From a candidate division WOR-1 bacterium RIFOXYB2_FULL_46_45 (GTDB lineage Bacteria > Margulisbacteria > WOR-1 > XYC2-FULL-46-14): 64,000 nt of DNA. Position 1 is the stretch's first letter. Every line of letters begins with the position of its first letter. Positions 28,062-37,381 of the stretch are shown piece by piece. The translations under genes and the position numbers were made by a program. The notes below the pieces were generated by a model, which had not been told where the DNA came from, did not search any database, and saw only the letters and a program-made list of their open reading frames with translations. The DNA lies in assembly GCA_001771585.1 (NCBI GenBank), contig MEUE01000001.1, positions 379,789 through 443,788 on the forward strand, written 5' to 3'.

Positions 28062-28679
28062 TTAGCGGATAAAAAAGGAAAGGGTTTTCAGCTCAACCGC
28101 CAGGTCGACATTCGAAACTTTGACCCTGCTGGAGAGGGTAAGCTTTACCGGGGTAAAATTTAGGATCGCCCTGATGCCGGCATTTTCGAGCCGGCGGGCG
28201 ACTTCTTGCGCCGATCCGGCCGGCACCGTCAAAACGGCCATATCAATCTGGTTCTTTTTTACGACCGGGGCAATCTCTTTGATATCCCTGCAAACCAGTC
28301 CGTCAAATTTCCTATTGATCTTTTTGGGGTCGGAATCAAACACCGCCTGAATAGTCAGCCCCAGGTCTTCAAAGCCCCGGTATCCCGCCAAAGCGACCCC
28401 CAAATTCCCCATTCCGGCGATACAAACTTTGCGCAATTTTTCAAAGCCGAGCCTTTTGCCGATTAAATCGCGCAGCTCAAGGACATCGTAACCGGACCCA
28501 CTTTTGCCAAACCTGCCAAAACAAGACAAATCTTTCCTCACCTGCGAAGGGGTGGTTTCCAATATGTCCGCCAGACTTTTGGACGAAATATCACGCGTCC
28601 CCTGCTGGAGCAAAAAAGTTAAATAGCGGTGATAGATCAAAACCCTTTGGATTGTTTTTTTTGGAATTTTCTTTGGCAT
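28062..28679 (-). CDS. rex: Redox-sensing transcriptional repressor Rex
   Basis: NADH/NAD+-sensing repressor; it leaves DNA when NADH rises. N-terminal winged helix (about 1-85, with the recognition segment LAETTPSQVRKDLS-like ILETTPSQVRKDLSCFG) and a Rossmann domain with GMGNLGVALAGY. 205 residues. It is the third gene of rhlE-hldD-rex, seven bases after hldD, and the two ideal Rex sites lie directly downstream, in front of the formate/hydrogen operon. That makes this operon its clearest target. Confidence 0.95.
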   Translation of the reverse strand: MPKKIPKKTIQRVLIYHRYLTFLLQQGTRDISSKSLADILETTPSQVRKDLSCFGRFGKSGSGYDVLELRDLIGKRLGFEKLRKVCIAGMGNLGVALAGYRGFEDLGLTIQAVFDSDPKKINRKFDGLVCRDIKEIAPVVKKNQIDMAVLTVPAGSAQEVARRLENAGIRAILNFTPVKLTLSSRVKVSNVDLAVELKTLSFFIR

Positions 28680-28685
28680 AAAAAG

Positions 28686-29651
28686 CTACAAATAACTCCC
28701 TTCGCTTAAATATGAAACATAATCGGCCACGGCGGACTCAAGCGATGCGGTCGGCCAATTATAGCCTGTTCTTCCAAGTTTTGCCATATCCGCTTGAGTA
28801 AAATACTGGTATTTATCGCGCAGAATTTCCGGCATTTCGATATATTCTATGTTTAATGGAATATTCAAAGCCGCAAAAAGCGCTTTGGCCAAATCGTTCC
28901 AGCTTCGAGCCTTCCCCGTTCCTACATTATATATACCGGCCTTGTCCGGATTCTCGATAAAATAATAGACCATTTGAACCGCGTCTTTGACATAGATAAA
29001 ATCGCGCTTCTGGCCGCCGTCCGGATATTCCCTGTTGTATGATTTGAAGAGTCGAATCTTTTTGTCGCGCATCACATCCTTAAAACGCTTGCAGATCAAG
29101 CTCATCATCTCTCCCTTGTGGTACTCGTTGGGCCCGAAAACGTTAAAAAATTTAAAGCCGACAAATTTTTTCTGCAGATTGTTCTTTAAAACCCAAAGGT
29201 CAAACCGGTGTTTCGATTCACCGTAGAAATTGAGCGGCTTAAGCTTTACGGTTTCCGAATCTTCGTCCGAAAATCCCAGGGAGCCGTCACCGTAGGTCGC
29301 GGCCGAAGAGGCGTAGAGGAACCGCATTTCCCTTTGAAGCGCGTATTCGGCCAGGGTCCTGGTGTATTCAAAATTATTTTTTTGGTAATAATCGCGGTCG
29401 GGCAAAATGGTTGAGGAACAGGCCCCGATATGAAGGATCAGGTCGTATCCGGCAAACTTGTTTTTCGCGACCAGTCCGATAAACTCGTCTTTGTCGATTA
29501 AATCCTTGAATTTTTTACCCTTAATGTTTTTTTCTTTTACGGGGTCGTTGAGTTCGTCAACCAGCAGAATATCATCCAGGCCTTTATGGTTTAATTCCGA
29601 AAGCAGAACCGATCCGATAAAACCGACCCCGCCGGTTAAAATTATCCTCAT
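28686..29651 (-). CDS. hldD: ADP-L-glycero-D-manno-heptose 6-epimerase
   Basis: Makes the heptose precursor for the lipopolysaccharide inner core. NAD-binding TGGVGFIGS is at the N-terminus, and the SDR catalytic pair sits in YGESKHRFD. 321 residues matches HldD, and the heptose-specific blocks FGPNEYHKGEM and GRDFIYVKDAV-like KRDFIYVKDAVQMV are visible. It indicates an LPS-bearing outer membrane. It overlaps rhlE by four bases. Confidence 0.93.
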   Translation of the reverse strand: MRIILTGGVGFIGSVLLSELNHKGLDDILLVDELNDPVKEKNIKGKKFKDLIDKDEFIGLVAKNKFAGYDLILHIGACSSTILPDRDYYQKNNFEYTRTLAEYALQREMRFLYASSAATYGDGSLGFSDEDSETVKLKPLNFYGESKHRFDLWVLKNNLQKKFVGFKFFNVFGPNEYHKGEMMSLICKRFKDVMRDKKIRLFKSYNREYPDGGQKRDFIYVKDAVQMVYYFIENPDKAGIYNVGTGKARSWNDLAKALFAALNIPLNIEYIEMPEILRDKYQYFTQADMAKLGRTGYNWPTASLESAVADYVSYLSEGSYL

Positions 29652-30865
29652 CTTCTGCGTCGAAAGCGTCCGATCGGCCGTCCCGAACGGCCTCTTGGGC
29701 CAAAACTCCGAACCATCGCCGTCTCAAAATCGATCGGGACAAAATCGGGATGCCTGGAAACCGGGAGGGCCTTTTGCATAATTTTTTCGATATTTCTTAC
29801 TTCTCCGCGCTGGTCGGGGGTCGCAAGCGAGATCGCCCTTCCCTCATGCCCCGCCCGTCCGGTTCTTCCGATGCGGTGGACATAGTTTTCGGCATCGTCG
29901 GGAAGGTCGTAGTTCACCACCAGCTCAATCTCTTTGACGTCTATTCCGCGGGCGGCAATGTCGGTCGCCACCAGGATACGGTATTTCCCTCTCTTAAAAC
30001 CTTCCAGCGCCTCTCTCCTCTGGCTCAAAGAACGGTTGGCGTGAATTTCGGCGGCCGTATACCCGAGTCCCCTCAAGCCGTTGGTGATCCGGGTTGCCCC
30101 GTGCTTGGTCCGGCTGAAGATTAAAACGGTCCCGCGGTATTGTTCCAATAATTTGCAAAGGAGCCGGCTCTTGTCCTCTTTTTTAATAATAAACAATTCC
30201 TGGAGGATGTTTTTTGCGGCGGTCCCCGATTTGGCGATTTCAACGCCGACCGGAAGCTTCATGTATCTTGAAGCGATCTTAACGACCGCTTCGGGAATAG
30301 TCGCCGAGAACAGCATCGTCTGCTTATTCACCGGAAGATTCCTTAGAACTTTTTCAATCTGCGGAAGAAATCCCATGTCAAGCATCCGATCCGCTTCGTC
30401 CAATACGACAATCATAATTCTGTCCAAACGGATGCTCCCGTCCTGCAAATGATCGTTTAATCTTCCGGGAGTGGCAATTATTATACGGGGATTCATTCGC
30501 AGTGCTTTTACCTGCAAATATTTGGAAGCGCCGCCGATCAAAACCGCGGTCTTGATCCCAAGCGGACGGCCGATCTTCATAAGCTCTTCTTCTACCTGTA
30601 ATGCCAGTTCCCTGGTCGGGACCAGAACCAGCCCTTTGTCCTGGCTGTTCAACAACCGCTGGATCATCGGAACGCCAAAGGCCAGGGTTTTTCCTGTCCC
30701 GGTCTGCGCCACTCCGACAATGTCCTTCCCTTCAACCGCGATCGGGATCGCCTTATACTGGATCGGGGTCGGGGTCTTAAATTTTATCCGCTCCAGCAGT
30801 TCGATCAGTTTGGGGGCGATCCCTAAACCGTAAAAATCCTGATTAATACTGTTATTTTTGTCCAT
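29648..30865 (-). CDS. rhlE: DEAD-box RNA helicase, RhlE type
   Basis: ATP-dependent RNA helicase with all motifs: Q motif, AQTGTGKT (I), PTRELALQV (Ia), LDEADRMLDMG (II), FSATI (III), HRIGRTGRAG (VI). The C-terminal tail is short and arginine/glycine-rich, as in RhlE. 405 residues. The ATG stands only five bases after a TATAAT, so the mRNA is probably leaderless. The shared 50-base gap with the divergent phosphodiesterase gene contains both promoters. Confidence 0.92.
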   Translation of the reverse strand: MDKNNSINQDFYGLGIAPKLIELLERIKFKTPTPIQYKAIPIAVEGKDIVGVAQTGTGKTLAFGVPMIQRLLNSQDKGLVLVPTRELALQVEEELMKIGRPLGIKTAVLIGGASKYLQVKALRMNPRIIIATPGRLNDHLQDGSIRLDRIMIVVLDEADRMLDMGFLPQIEKVLRNLPVNKQTMLFSATIPEAVVKIASRYMKLPVGVEIAKSGTAAKNILQELFIIKKEDKSRLLCKLLEQYRGTVLIFSRTKHGATRITNGLRGLGYTAAEIHANRSLSQRREALEGFKRGKYRILVATDIAARGIDVKEIELVVNYDLPDDAENYVHRIGRTGRAGHEGRAISLATPDQRGEVRNIEKIMQKALPVSRHPDFVPIDFETAMVRSFGPRGRSGRPIGRFRRRR

Positions 30866-30870
30866 ACTTT

Positions 30871-30876
30871 ATTATA
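30871..30876 (-). promoter_or_regulatory. -10 box giving a leaderless rhlE mRNA
   Basis: TATAAT on the minus strand, five bases before the rhlE ATG; no Shine-Dalgarno can fit. The -35 is weak. Confidence 0.6.
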
Positions 30877-30881
30877 CCATG

Positions 30882-30909
30882 TTGACAGGCCTTTTCCCCA
30901 TGCTAAAAT
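30882..30909 (+). promoter_or_regulatory. Promoter of the phosphodiesterase-like gene (leaderless)
   Basis: TTGACA (30882-30887), 16-base spacer, TAAAAT (30904-30909); the ATG follows six bases later, so transcription should start at or next to the start codon. Confidence 0.7.
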
Positions 30910-30915
30910 GGCTGG

Positions 30916-31674
30916 ATGAAAATCAGGGTTTTGGGCTGCCACGGTTCGGAATTTTCCGGTACCCGGCTCTGCAGTTTTTTGATCGGAGAAGCGGTCGCGC
31001 TTGACGCCGGGGCAATCACCTCCACGCTCACCAAAGAAGAGCAGGAACAACTAAAATATATCCTTATCACCCACTCCCACCTGGATCACATAAAAGATAT
31101 CGCTTTTCTGGCGGACAATCTCCAGGCCAAAAAGCGTGATCCGATTAATATAGTAAGCATTGATTCCGTCCTTGAGATATTAAAAGCGCACTTTTTAAAC
31201 GGGAAGATCTGGCCCGACTTCACCAAGCTCCCCGCACCTAATTCTCCGATCTTAAAATATCTCCCGCTTCCGCCTGACCAACCGGCCGCGATTGGGGAGC
31301 TTACGGTGCGGCCAATTAAAGTCAGCCACACCGTTCCGGCGGTGGCTTATGAAATTAAAGAAGGCGATTCAACGGTAATTTTCAGCGGAGACTGCGGAGC
31401 GAATTGCATGCTTTGCGAAGCGGCCAATTCCGCAAAAAACCTCAAAGCGCTCTTTGTGAGCGTCTCTTTTCCAAATAATATGGAAGAGATCGCCAATGTC
31501 AGCCGGCATTTGACCCCGCGCCTGCTGGAAAATGAAATAAAAAAACTAAAAGTGACCGTGCCGATTTATGCCTATCATCTGAAGACCCAGTTTGAAGAAG
31601 AGATAAAACAGGAGCTGACCACCCTTCTGCCACAAGTAAAAGTTTTAAACGAGAAAGAGACGCTTAATTTTTAG
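30916..31674 (+). CDS. Class II cAMP phosphodiesterase-like metallo-hydrolase
   Basis: Metallo-beta-lactamase fold protein of 252 residues. The metal motif is HSHLDH (53-58), preceded by the CSFLIGEAVALDAGA start typical of class II (PDE1-type) cyclic-nucleotide phosphodiesterases; later ligands include KVSHTVPAVAYEI and FSGDCG. The PDE1 match is by pattern, and another MBL hydrolase is possible. An adenylate cyclase is encoded 6 kb away (37.4-38.5 kb), which supports a cAMP role. Divergent from rhlE. Confidence 0.78.
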   Translation: MKIRVLGCHGSEFSGTRLCSFLIGEAVALDAGAITSTLTKEEQEQLKYILITHSHLDHIKDIAFLADNLQAKKRDPINIVSIDSVLEILKAHFLNGKIWPDFTKLPAPNSPILKYLPLPPDQPAAIGELTVRPIKVSHTVPAVAYEIKEGDSTVIFSGDCGANCMLCEAANSAKNLKALFVSVSFPNNMEEIANVSRHLTPRLLENEIKKLKVTVPIYAYHLKTQFEEEIKQELTTLLPQVKVLNEKETLNF

Positions 31675-31759
31675 CCTAAAATAGCGCTCTCAATTTTTAC
31701 CCCAAAATACATTGGAAACAAACATTAGAAGCAAAAATAGTGAAATTTTTGTAATAATG

Positions 31760-31777
31760 GCCCGATAATAATCGGGC
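31760..31777 (+). other. Hairpin upstream of the radical SAM cassette
   Basis: GCCCGAT-AATA-ATCGGGC, a seven-base stem with a four-base loop, 33 bases before the first gene of the cassette at 31810. The 126-base gap after the phosphodiesterase gene holds no precursor-peptide ORF. The hairpin could stabilise or regulate the leader. Confidence 0.5.
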
Positions 31778-31809
31778 AGGCAGCAGACGGAAAATAAAGG
31801 ATGAATTTT

Positions 31810-32673
31810 ATGACAACAATAATAAGAAAACTCCAGGAAGTCCCTCATATGGTAACATACGCTTGTCCGCTAAAATGTGATCATTGTTATTTATCGGCCG
31901 GAGAAAGAAAAACACCGATTCGCCGCTTTACCCAAGATCAAGCCGATGCTTTCTATGACACTTATCGTCCTACAGTGGTTTCCGCAACCGGGGGAGACTC
32001 TTTGGTAGAACCGGAACTGGTCAGAATATTAGCCAGAAGTACGGAGAAATTTGGAGGAGCATTGGAGCTTGTCACCAGCGGAATGCTTTTAAAGAATGAT
32101 TTTGTCAGAGAGTTAACCGATATCAACAGAGGCGCTTTTTTTCAAGTATCCTTGGATGGCTTAAAAGATTATCACAACGGATTGCGTCGTGATGTAAATG
32201 CCTTTGACGCTGCCATGAATGCCATTGATCTCTGCTCGGCCACCGGACGAACAACAAAAGTCAGAATGACGGTCACTGCCGACAATGTTGGACAGATTCC
32301 CGAGATTATCTCACAGCTTGATCGTTTTTCACGATCAAATATTCGCCTGCTTATGAGACCGGTAATCAATGCCGGTCGCGCAAGCAGAAATAGTATCGGT
32401 TTTGTAGACACATCCTCTTTATCGGGTTTTGGTGGTTTACCTCAACATATTTGGCTTGAAACGGTAAATAGTGTAGGCCCTTGTGGCAACTGCATTGATA
32501 CTGTCGCAATTGATCCTCAAGGCGATATCTACGACTGTGTATATTTCACATTCAACCCTGAATACAAAATTGGCAGCATGTATACAACTTTTAATGGTTT
32601 GAAAAGACACCGGCAATTTGCTGAATATATGGGACGTTGTTACGCCAGAGAACATTATGGGGTAAACGGATAG
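31810..32673 (+). CDS. Radical SAM/SPASM-like enzyme
   Basis: Radical SAM enzyme of 287 residues. The cluster motif CPLKCDHC is near residue 19, with the Gly-rich SAM-binding strand as ATGGDSLVEPE. The C-terminal part holds CGNC, then DPQGDIYDCVYF and a last Cys near the end, resembling a SPASM or twitch auxiliary-cluster domain. The ATG at 31810 has AAGGA eight bases upstream; one at 31801 is also possible. First gene of a four-gene AT-rich cassette; substrate unknown. No RiPP precursor is seen beside it. Confidence 0.82.
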   Translation: MTTIIRKLQEVPHMVTYACPLKCDHCYLSAGERKTPIRRFTQDQADAFYDTYRPTVVSATGGDSLVEPELVRILARSTEKFGGALELVTSGMLLKNDFVRELTDINRGAFFQVSLDGLKDYHNGLRRDVNAFDAAMNAIDLCSATGRTTKVRMTVTADNVGQIPEIISQLDRFSRSNIRLLMRPVINAGRASRNSIGFVDTSSLSGFGGLPQHIWLETVNSVGPCGNCIDTVAIDPQGDIYDCVYFTFNPEYKIGSMYTTFNGLKRHRQFAEYMGRCYAREHYGVNG

Positions 32674-32681
32674 AGATTACA

Positions 32682-33596
32682 ATGACAACCGTCAGGCCAT
32701 ATAATGTTAATAGGGAATATGTAAACATTGAAAACTATAGCCCCTTCTGTAGGGTCAACGAAGTATCTCCTAAATATCAAAGAGACCCCTTTAGATTGCC
32801 CGTAGTTAGAACAGCTGTTACTTTTTTCCCTGTCCCGGTTCATCCGGATACCTTCAACGACCTTCAACTCAACCCTGTAGATATAGTTGAAGAAAGGGAT
32901 GTTTTTCCAACCAGTTCGTTTAGGACGGTTTACGATCCTTATGATAATTTATTCTTAAAACTTCCTATCTTAAGAAGGATAACCAGAGGATTAAGAGATC
33001 TGCCATACATCCAATTGGACAGAAGTCGAAGAGCAACAGAAATGCTGACTAAATTCCCATTGCAAGGATTTAGCTTTTTGCCCGAAGAATGCCATTACGC
33101 CGCTTCGCCCAATTTTAACTTTATTAAGAGAGAAATTCCCGATGCCGATCTTTACCCCTGGTTTTACGTCATTAAAACCCGGTGCTTTGATAAAAAGTTA
33201 GACCTGGCGTGTGCAATCAACATAATTCGGAGCTGGCTTTTTTACGCTTCACACCGCATCTTTCTTGAGTATCACACACAAAATATTTTGGTTGACCCTC
33301 AAGGCGATCTTTATTATAGGGACTTATCCGATGTTAACGGCTCAAGGCCAAAAGTTTTAGAAGAAATGCTGGCGCTTGTCTTTGATAGAACCGTTTGCTC
33401 CCAGAATATTGACCATCTCTTTCGTTACCGCCCGGATTGGGGAAGTAAAGAACAAGAGATCATCAAAGATGTTATCAAAGAAGAAATAGCCGGGCGCGCC
33501 CTGCCATTTCCCAATTATTCGATGGGCTTTCCGTCGGACGCGACGGAACGTATCCCTGTAAAAATTTCTCTATCAAGTTGGAGAGATTTTTCATGA
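32682..33596 (+). CDS. IucA/IucC-like (NIS synthetase-related) protein
   Basis: I assign this by pattern: LKLPILRRITRGLRDLP (about 92-108) resembles the KLSLxxRITxxxRTLP stretch of IucA/IucC siderophore synthetases, and EYHTQNILVD followed by YYRDLSDVNG (196-220) resembles their ATP-site EAHxQN...RDxxG. It is 304 residues, about half of a full NIS synthetase, so it may keep only the catalytic lobe. Those enzymes join carboxylates to amines or alcohols with ATP. It starts nine bases after the radical SAM stop. Confidence 0.6.
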   Translation: MTTVRPYNVNREYVNIENYSPFCRVNEVSPKYQRDPFRLPVVRTAVTFFPVPVHPDTFNDLQLNPVDIVEERDVFPTSSFRTVYDPYDNLFLKLPILRRITRGLRDLPYIQLDRSRRATEMLTKFPLQGFSFLPEECHYAASPNFNFIKREIPDADLYPWFYVIKTRCFDKKLDLACAINIIRSWLFYASHRIFLEYHTQNILVDPQGDLYYRDLSDVNGSRPKVLEEMLALVFDRTVCSQNIDHLFRYRPDWGSKEQEIIKDVIKEEIAGRALPFPNYSMGFPSDATERIPVKISLSSWRDFS

Positions 33597-33606
33597 CGGG
33601 AAAATT

Positions 33607-34320
33607 ATGAACAAAATAACCGCAACCTATAATTTATATGCGGAGGCAGTTGCTTTTATAAACAGGAAGCCGTTATCTAGCAAAGAAGCGATTGTCGTCT
33701 TATTACGTCATGGAAAAACCCGCTTCAACGAAGCACACAAATTGCAATCCTGGGACCCCGATATCGATGAACTTTCACCCGCGGGAGAAAAATGCGCACG
33801 ACAGTTGCAAGAACCTTTAAATCTACTTCCAATTTCTTGGATCGCCTCATCAGATCTTTATAGAGCCATACAAACAACTCGGTTGGCGGCACCAAAAGCT
33901 TCATTTCAATTGTGTTCCTGTCTACGAGATTTAAATTTTGGTGATATCGGCGGCTTAAAATATTGGGAAGGACCAGAAAACGAATTCAAACAAAAGTATC
34001 CAACTGCTTATGAAACCTGGAAAAACGGCAACAAAAGAACCTTTACTGCTCCAGGCGGAGAGAGTTATTTGGATTTTGAGACTCGGGTTAGGCAAGGATT
34101 TTTTACTGGCATCTTGCCAAATTGCCTGGGGCAGGTGTCCTTAATTATCGCTCATTTTGGAACTGTAAGAGAAATTTTATATGAGATATTTAAGTCTAAT
34201 GTTAATGAAATGAAAATTTCAATTGACAACGCCAGTATCACTATCATCCATTTTACCGAGGATGGCAATCAAAAATTATTATTATTCAACAACACAGAAC
34301 ATCTAATGGCAAAAACATGA
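33607..34320 (+). CDS. Histidine phosphatase family protein
   Basis: Phosphoglycerate-mutase-like phosphatase of 237 residues. The catalytic RHG is at 34-36 (H35 nucleophile) in LLRHGKTRFNE, the second arginine in SSDLYRAIQT, and the second histidine in IIAHFGTVREI. There is an extra N-terminal 25 residues. It begins ten bases after the IucA/IucC-like gene and overlaps the nucleotidyltransferase gene by four bases (ATGA). Substrate unknown; it is probably a small-molecule phosphatase in this pathway. Confidence 0.85.
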   Translation: MNKITATYNLYAEAVAFINRKPLSSKEAIVVLLRHGKTRFNEAHKLQSWDPDIDELSPAGEKCARQLQEPLNLLPISWIASSDLYRAIQTTRLAAPKASFQLCSCLRDLNFGDIGGLKYWEGPENEFKQKYPTAYETWKNGNKRTFTAPGGESYLDFETRVRQGFFTGILPNCLGQVSLIIAHFGTVREILYEIFKSNVNEMKISIDNASITIIHFTEDGNQKLLLFNNTEHLMAKT

Positions 34321-35429
34321 AAGCAACAAATATTCAACTAACGCTCAAAAAACCACCAAGTTTAAAAATGGGTGCCGTCACAAATACAATTATCCGTTTA
34401 AGTGATTTATTTTATAAAATCAACGGCAATTTTGCGGTGCGAGGATCGTTTTCTAGAGGCGACGCCGACTTTAATGATGTTGACGTAGCGATTTATTTGG
34501 CTGAAGGAGAAAGGATTAGCGATGATGGATTGCCAAAAACTTTTTTAGGAAGGAACATAGGCTATTGGTCTATCCCAATAAAAGATGCCGAACGTTACTA
34601 TGAGCATTGCATTAGACCATCAATCTCTTTAGTGGAAACCAAGTTTTTAAAATTAAGAGATAAAGATGTCGGCCAAATGATTGAACGACAACAGCAAAAG
34701 TTTTATCTGTTTAGGCGAATGCAATTCCTGCTTTACATTCTTATCGACGAAGATACCATGCTCAATCTTTACTCCTTTTTATTGAAGGAAGACAGCTATT
34801 CCATGCTCAAGAGACAAGCTGGCAGCAAAAAGACCATTTCCAGAGTAGTTTGGGCCACCAAAGCTCTCTTTCCCGAAACCAGAGAACTAAATTCCATACA
34901 AACATTAGAATTTCTTTGTACCAGAAGAATCATGTCTGAGAAGACAAAAGACACATGTTTGAGAATTTTAGAAAACTTACAAGCCAGACACATTGAGAAG
35001 GTTAGATGGGCCAATGATACAAATCAAATCGACAGATGGTTCCAACAAGAATTTAAAAGCTTGGTTTTAAGTCGTCTGGAAGGGCATCTTGACCCAATAC
35101 TGGTGAAACATAGTTTATCCGCCGCCAACCAAGACGCGACCCAAGAAGAAATCGACAGGGCTTTTAAATTTGCCAGAAAATTGCCTCTTGGCCCGGAAAA
35201 GTTTATTTTATATTTTGCCTTGTCCGGTAATACTCGGACCAGAGGAACAGACCTTGTGGCAATATTTGATGAGATAAAGGGCGACTTTGTTTATAACAAT
35301 ATAACACGCAACTTAATCATGAATCCTCATTTTCCGGAAAGATTGTTGTCTCCAGATTTAGTTAACGCTTCCAGTTTATCAAAAAGGGCTTATGAAATAA
35401 GAAAGAAACTACTAGCCCATCCTGAATAA
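34317..35429 (+). CDS. Nucleotidyltransferase-fold protein
   Basis: 370 residues. The nucleotidyltransferase signature is VRGSFSRGDADFNDVDVAIY: GSFSRG (43-48) followed by the metal-binding DVD (54-56). A helical C-terminal region (about 120-370) with no recognised domain follows. It could add AMP or another nucleotide to a protein or a metabolite. It ends six bases before the stop of the convergent histidine kinase gene, and is the last member of the cassette. Confidence 0.75.
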   Translation: MKATNIQLTLKKPPSLKMGAVTNTIIRLSDLFYKINGNFAVRGSFSRGDADFNDVDVAIYLAEGERISDDGLPKTFLGRNIGYWSIPIKDAERYYEHCIRPSISLVETKFLKLRDKDVGQMIERQQQKFYLFRRMQFLLYILIDEDTMLNLYSFLLKEDSYSMLKRQAGSKKTISRVVWATKALFPETRELNSIQTLEFLCTRRIMSEKTKDTCLRILENLQARHIEKVRWANDTNQIDRWFQQEFKSLVLSRLEGHLDPILVKHSLSAANQDATQEEIDRAFKFARKLPLGPEKFILYFALSGNTRTRGTDLVAIFDEIKGDFVYNNITRNLIMNPHFPERLLSPDLVNASSLSKRAYEIRKKLLAHPE

Positions 35430-35434
35430 GTTAT

Positions 35435-37381
35435 TTATTTTGCGACAGTCCTAATTGGGATCGTAAAGCTGAACTTGCTCCCCTTCCCCATCCTGCTTTC
35501 CACCCAGATCTTCCCGCCCTGGAGCTCGATTAGCTTTTTGCAGATTGAAAGGCCGAGTCCGGTCCCGCCAAATTCTCCCTTGTGCACCTGCTTGAATTCC
35601 TTAAAAACATCGTTGATCTTTTCGGGGGCGATCCCCATCCCGGTATCTTCAACCTCAAAAAGAAAATTCTGGTCTTTTTTCTTCACCCGCAAGTTGATCC
35701 CGCCCTTCTGTGTAAATTTGGCGGAGTTGCCGATCAGGTTGATTAAAACCTGGGTGATCCTTTTCCGGTCGGCCCACATCATCGGAAGGTTCCGGTCAAC
35801 GCTTGGCTTGAGATAAAGTTTTTTGCCGTCCAAAAGCGGCTTGGTGGAAAAATGGACCAAATCGATAATTTCTTTGACCGGGACATTTTCCGTCTTAAGC
35901 TCGATTTTCCCCGCTTCAACGTTTGAAATATCGATAACATCGCCGATCAGCCCCGCAAGGTGATCCTCGCTCTTTTTCATCTCTCCCAGCGCTTCTTTAA
36001 CCTTGTCCGGAAGCTGGCCGCGGGCGCCGGAAGAGAGCTCTTCGGTAAGCCCGACCACAACATTAAGCGGCGCTTTTATTTCGCGCGACATGTTGGTCAA
36101 AAAGCCGGTCTTCTTTTCGGTGGCCAGCTCCAGCTCCTTGTTTAAACGATCAAGCTGCTCGGTCTTTTCTTTGATTTCCAAAGCCCGTTCCTCGACCTTT
36201 TTTTCAAGGCCGCTGTGCAGCTCCGAAATCTCTTCGATTGAACGGTTCAACCCTTCGTAAAGCTTGGCGTTCTGGAGCGCGATCGCGGACTGGAACGCGA
36301 CGTTGTTCAAGAAAGAGACCTCGTCCAGGTTGTAAAAGAGCGAACTGCCGCGCCGTTTCGAGAGGACCAAAAAACCGATAAGTTCTTCATGGTATGAAAG
36401 CGGCAGGATAAATTCGGCGGAAAGCTCCTTCATCCTGGCCAGGCATTTGTCTTTTACCGGGGCGTAAGAAGGGTCTTCTTCAAAATCATAAATGGAAAGG
36501 GGATTGTTTTTGCGGCGCGCCGCGATCGCAAAAAGCTCCTCTTCCCCCTCCTCCTTTGATAAAATAACCTCCGCCCCGGAAACGTTGAGGGCCGCAACCA
36601 GGTCTTCTTTAAGGCTGGCGATAATTTTTTTGACGTCAAGCAGGGTTGAAATATCGTCGCTGATCTTGGCAAAAGATTTCTGGAGGTTGACGTTTTCACG
36701 GAAGATATAACGGCCTAAGAACTCTTCCATCCGGTCGTAAAAAAAGAGGAAAAATAAGATCATTAAAATCGAAAAAAGCGGGAGCCGATAAACTTCCAAT
36801 CCGAAAAAAGAGCCGATTTCATTGATAAAATAATAAACGGATGAGAACAGAATAATGATGATCGTTCCGGTTATAACGCCACGGATGGCGCTTTCGGCCT
36901 CATAGGGGTTATAGCGCAGCAGCACATAGGCGGCAATCAAAAAGAGCGGAGTAAAAGACAAAAACAAAAACCCCCAGGCCAGGTTGAGGGATAAAGAGAG
37001 GAGGCCGGTAAAAATAGCGGTAAAAATCCCCAAAAGCATCAGCCGGGCGCGCTGGCGGACCAGCGAATCCGAACCCGAAATCCTTACAAAGAGAAGCGAC
37101 AGCAAAACAAAAGCCAGCACCAAAAACCAATAGGTCGGAGGGATAACCGCCAGAACCCCGACTCCCGCTACCATCCAGACGGAAAAAAGGGCGGTTAAGA
37201 CCAGAAAAACAAAACTCGCGGAAAGGGTCGGCCTTTTTATGCTGACAATCATTCCGCAAGATAAAATTATCAGCGCGCCCAACAAATTGGCGGCAAAAAA
37301 AAGACTCGGGACCCGGGGAGCATAGAGAAAGATAATAAGCAGGCTCAATCCCATAACCAGTATACTGGCTATTTTTCTCAT
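35435..37381 (-). CDS. Histidine kinase homologue lacking the phospho-accepting His
   Basis: Membrane sensor of 648 residues: about eight helices (1-210), a GAF-like domain (230-385), a coiled coil (390-425) and an HisKA/HATPase_c core. The ATP-binding boxes are intact (NLIGNSAKFT, DTGMGI, GGTGLGLS). The H-box reads FLTNMSREIKAPLN, where the phosphorylated histidine should be: R433 (codon CGC, one base from CAC). So it should not autophosphorylate; it may sense and act by contact, or as a phosphatase. Its start overlaps the adenylate cyclase stop by four bases. Confidence 0.88.
   Translation of the reverse strand: MRKIASILVMGLSLLIIFLYAPRVPSLFFAANLLGALIILSCGMIVSIKRPTLSASFVFLVLTALFSVWMVAGVGVLAVIPPTYWFLVLAFVLLSLLFVRISGSDSLVRQRARLMLLGIFTAIFTGLLSLSLNLAWGFLFLSFTPLFLIAAYVLLRYNPYEAESAIRGVITGTIIIILFSSVYYFINEIGSFFGLEVYRLPLFSILMILFFLFFYDRMEEFLGRYIFRENVNLQKSFAKISDDISTLLDVKKIIASLKEDLVAALNVSGAEVILSKEEGEEELFAIAARRKNNPLSIYDFEEDPSYAPVKDKCLARMKELSAEFILPLSYHEELIGFLVLSKRRGSSLFYNLDEVSFLNNVAFQSAIALQNAKLYEGLNRSIEEISELHSGLEKKVEERALEIKEKTEQLDRLNKELELATEKKTGFLTNMSREIKAPLNVVVGLTEELSSGARGQLPDKVKEALGEMKKSEDHLAGLIGDVIDISNVEAGKIELKTENVPVKEIIDLVHFSTKPLLDGKKLYLKPSVDRNLPMMWADRKRITQVLINLIGNSAKFTQKGGINLRVKKKDQNFLFEVEDTGMGIAPEKINDVFKEFKQVHKGEFGGTGLGLSICKKLIELQGGKIWVESRMGKGSKFSFTIPIRTVAK

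Noticed and set aside
31675..31809. RiPP precursor peptide for the radical SAM enzyme
   Set aside because: The only ATG in the gap opens a three-codon frame; no small Cys- or Gly-rich ORF is found on either strand next to the cassette.
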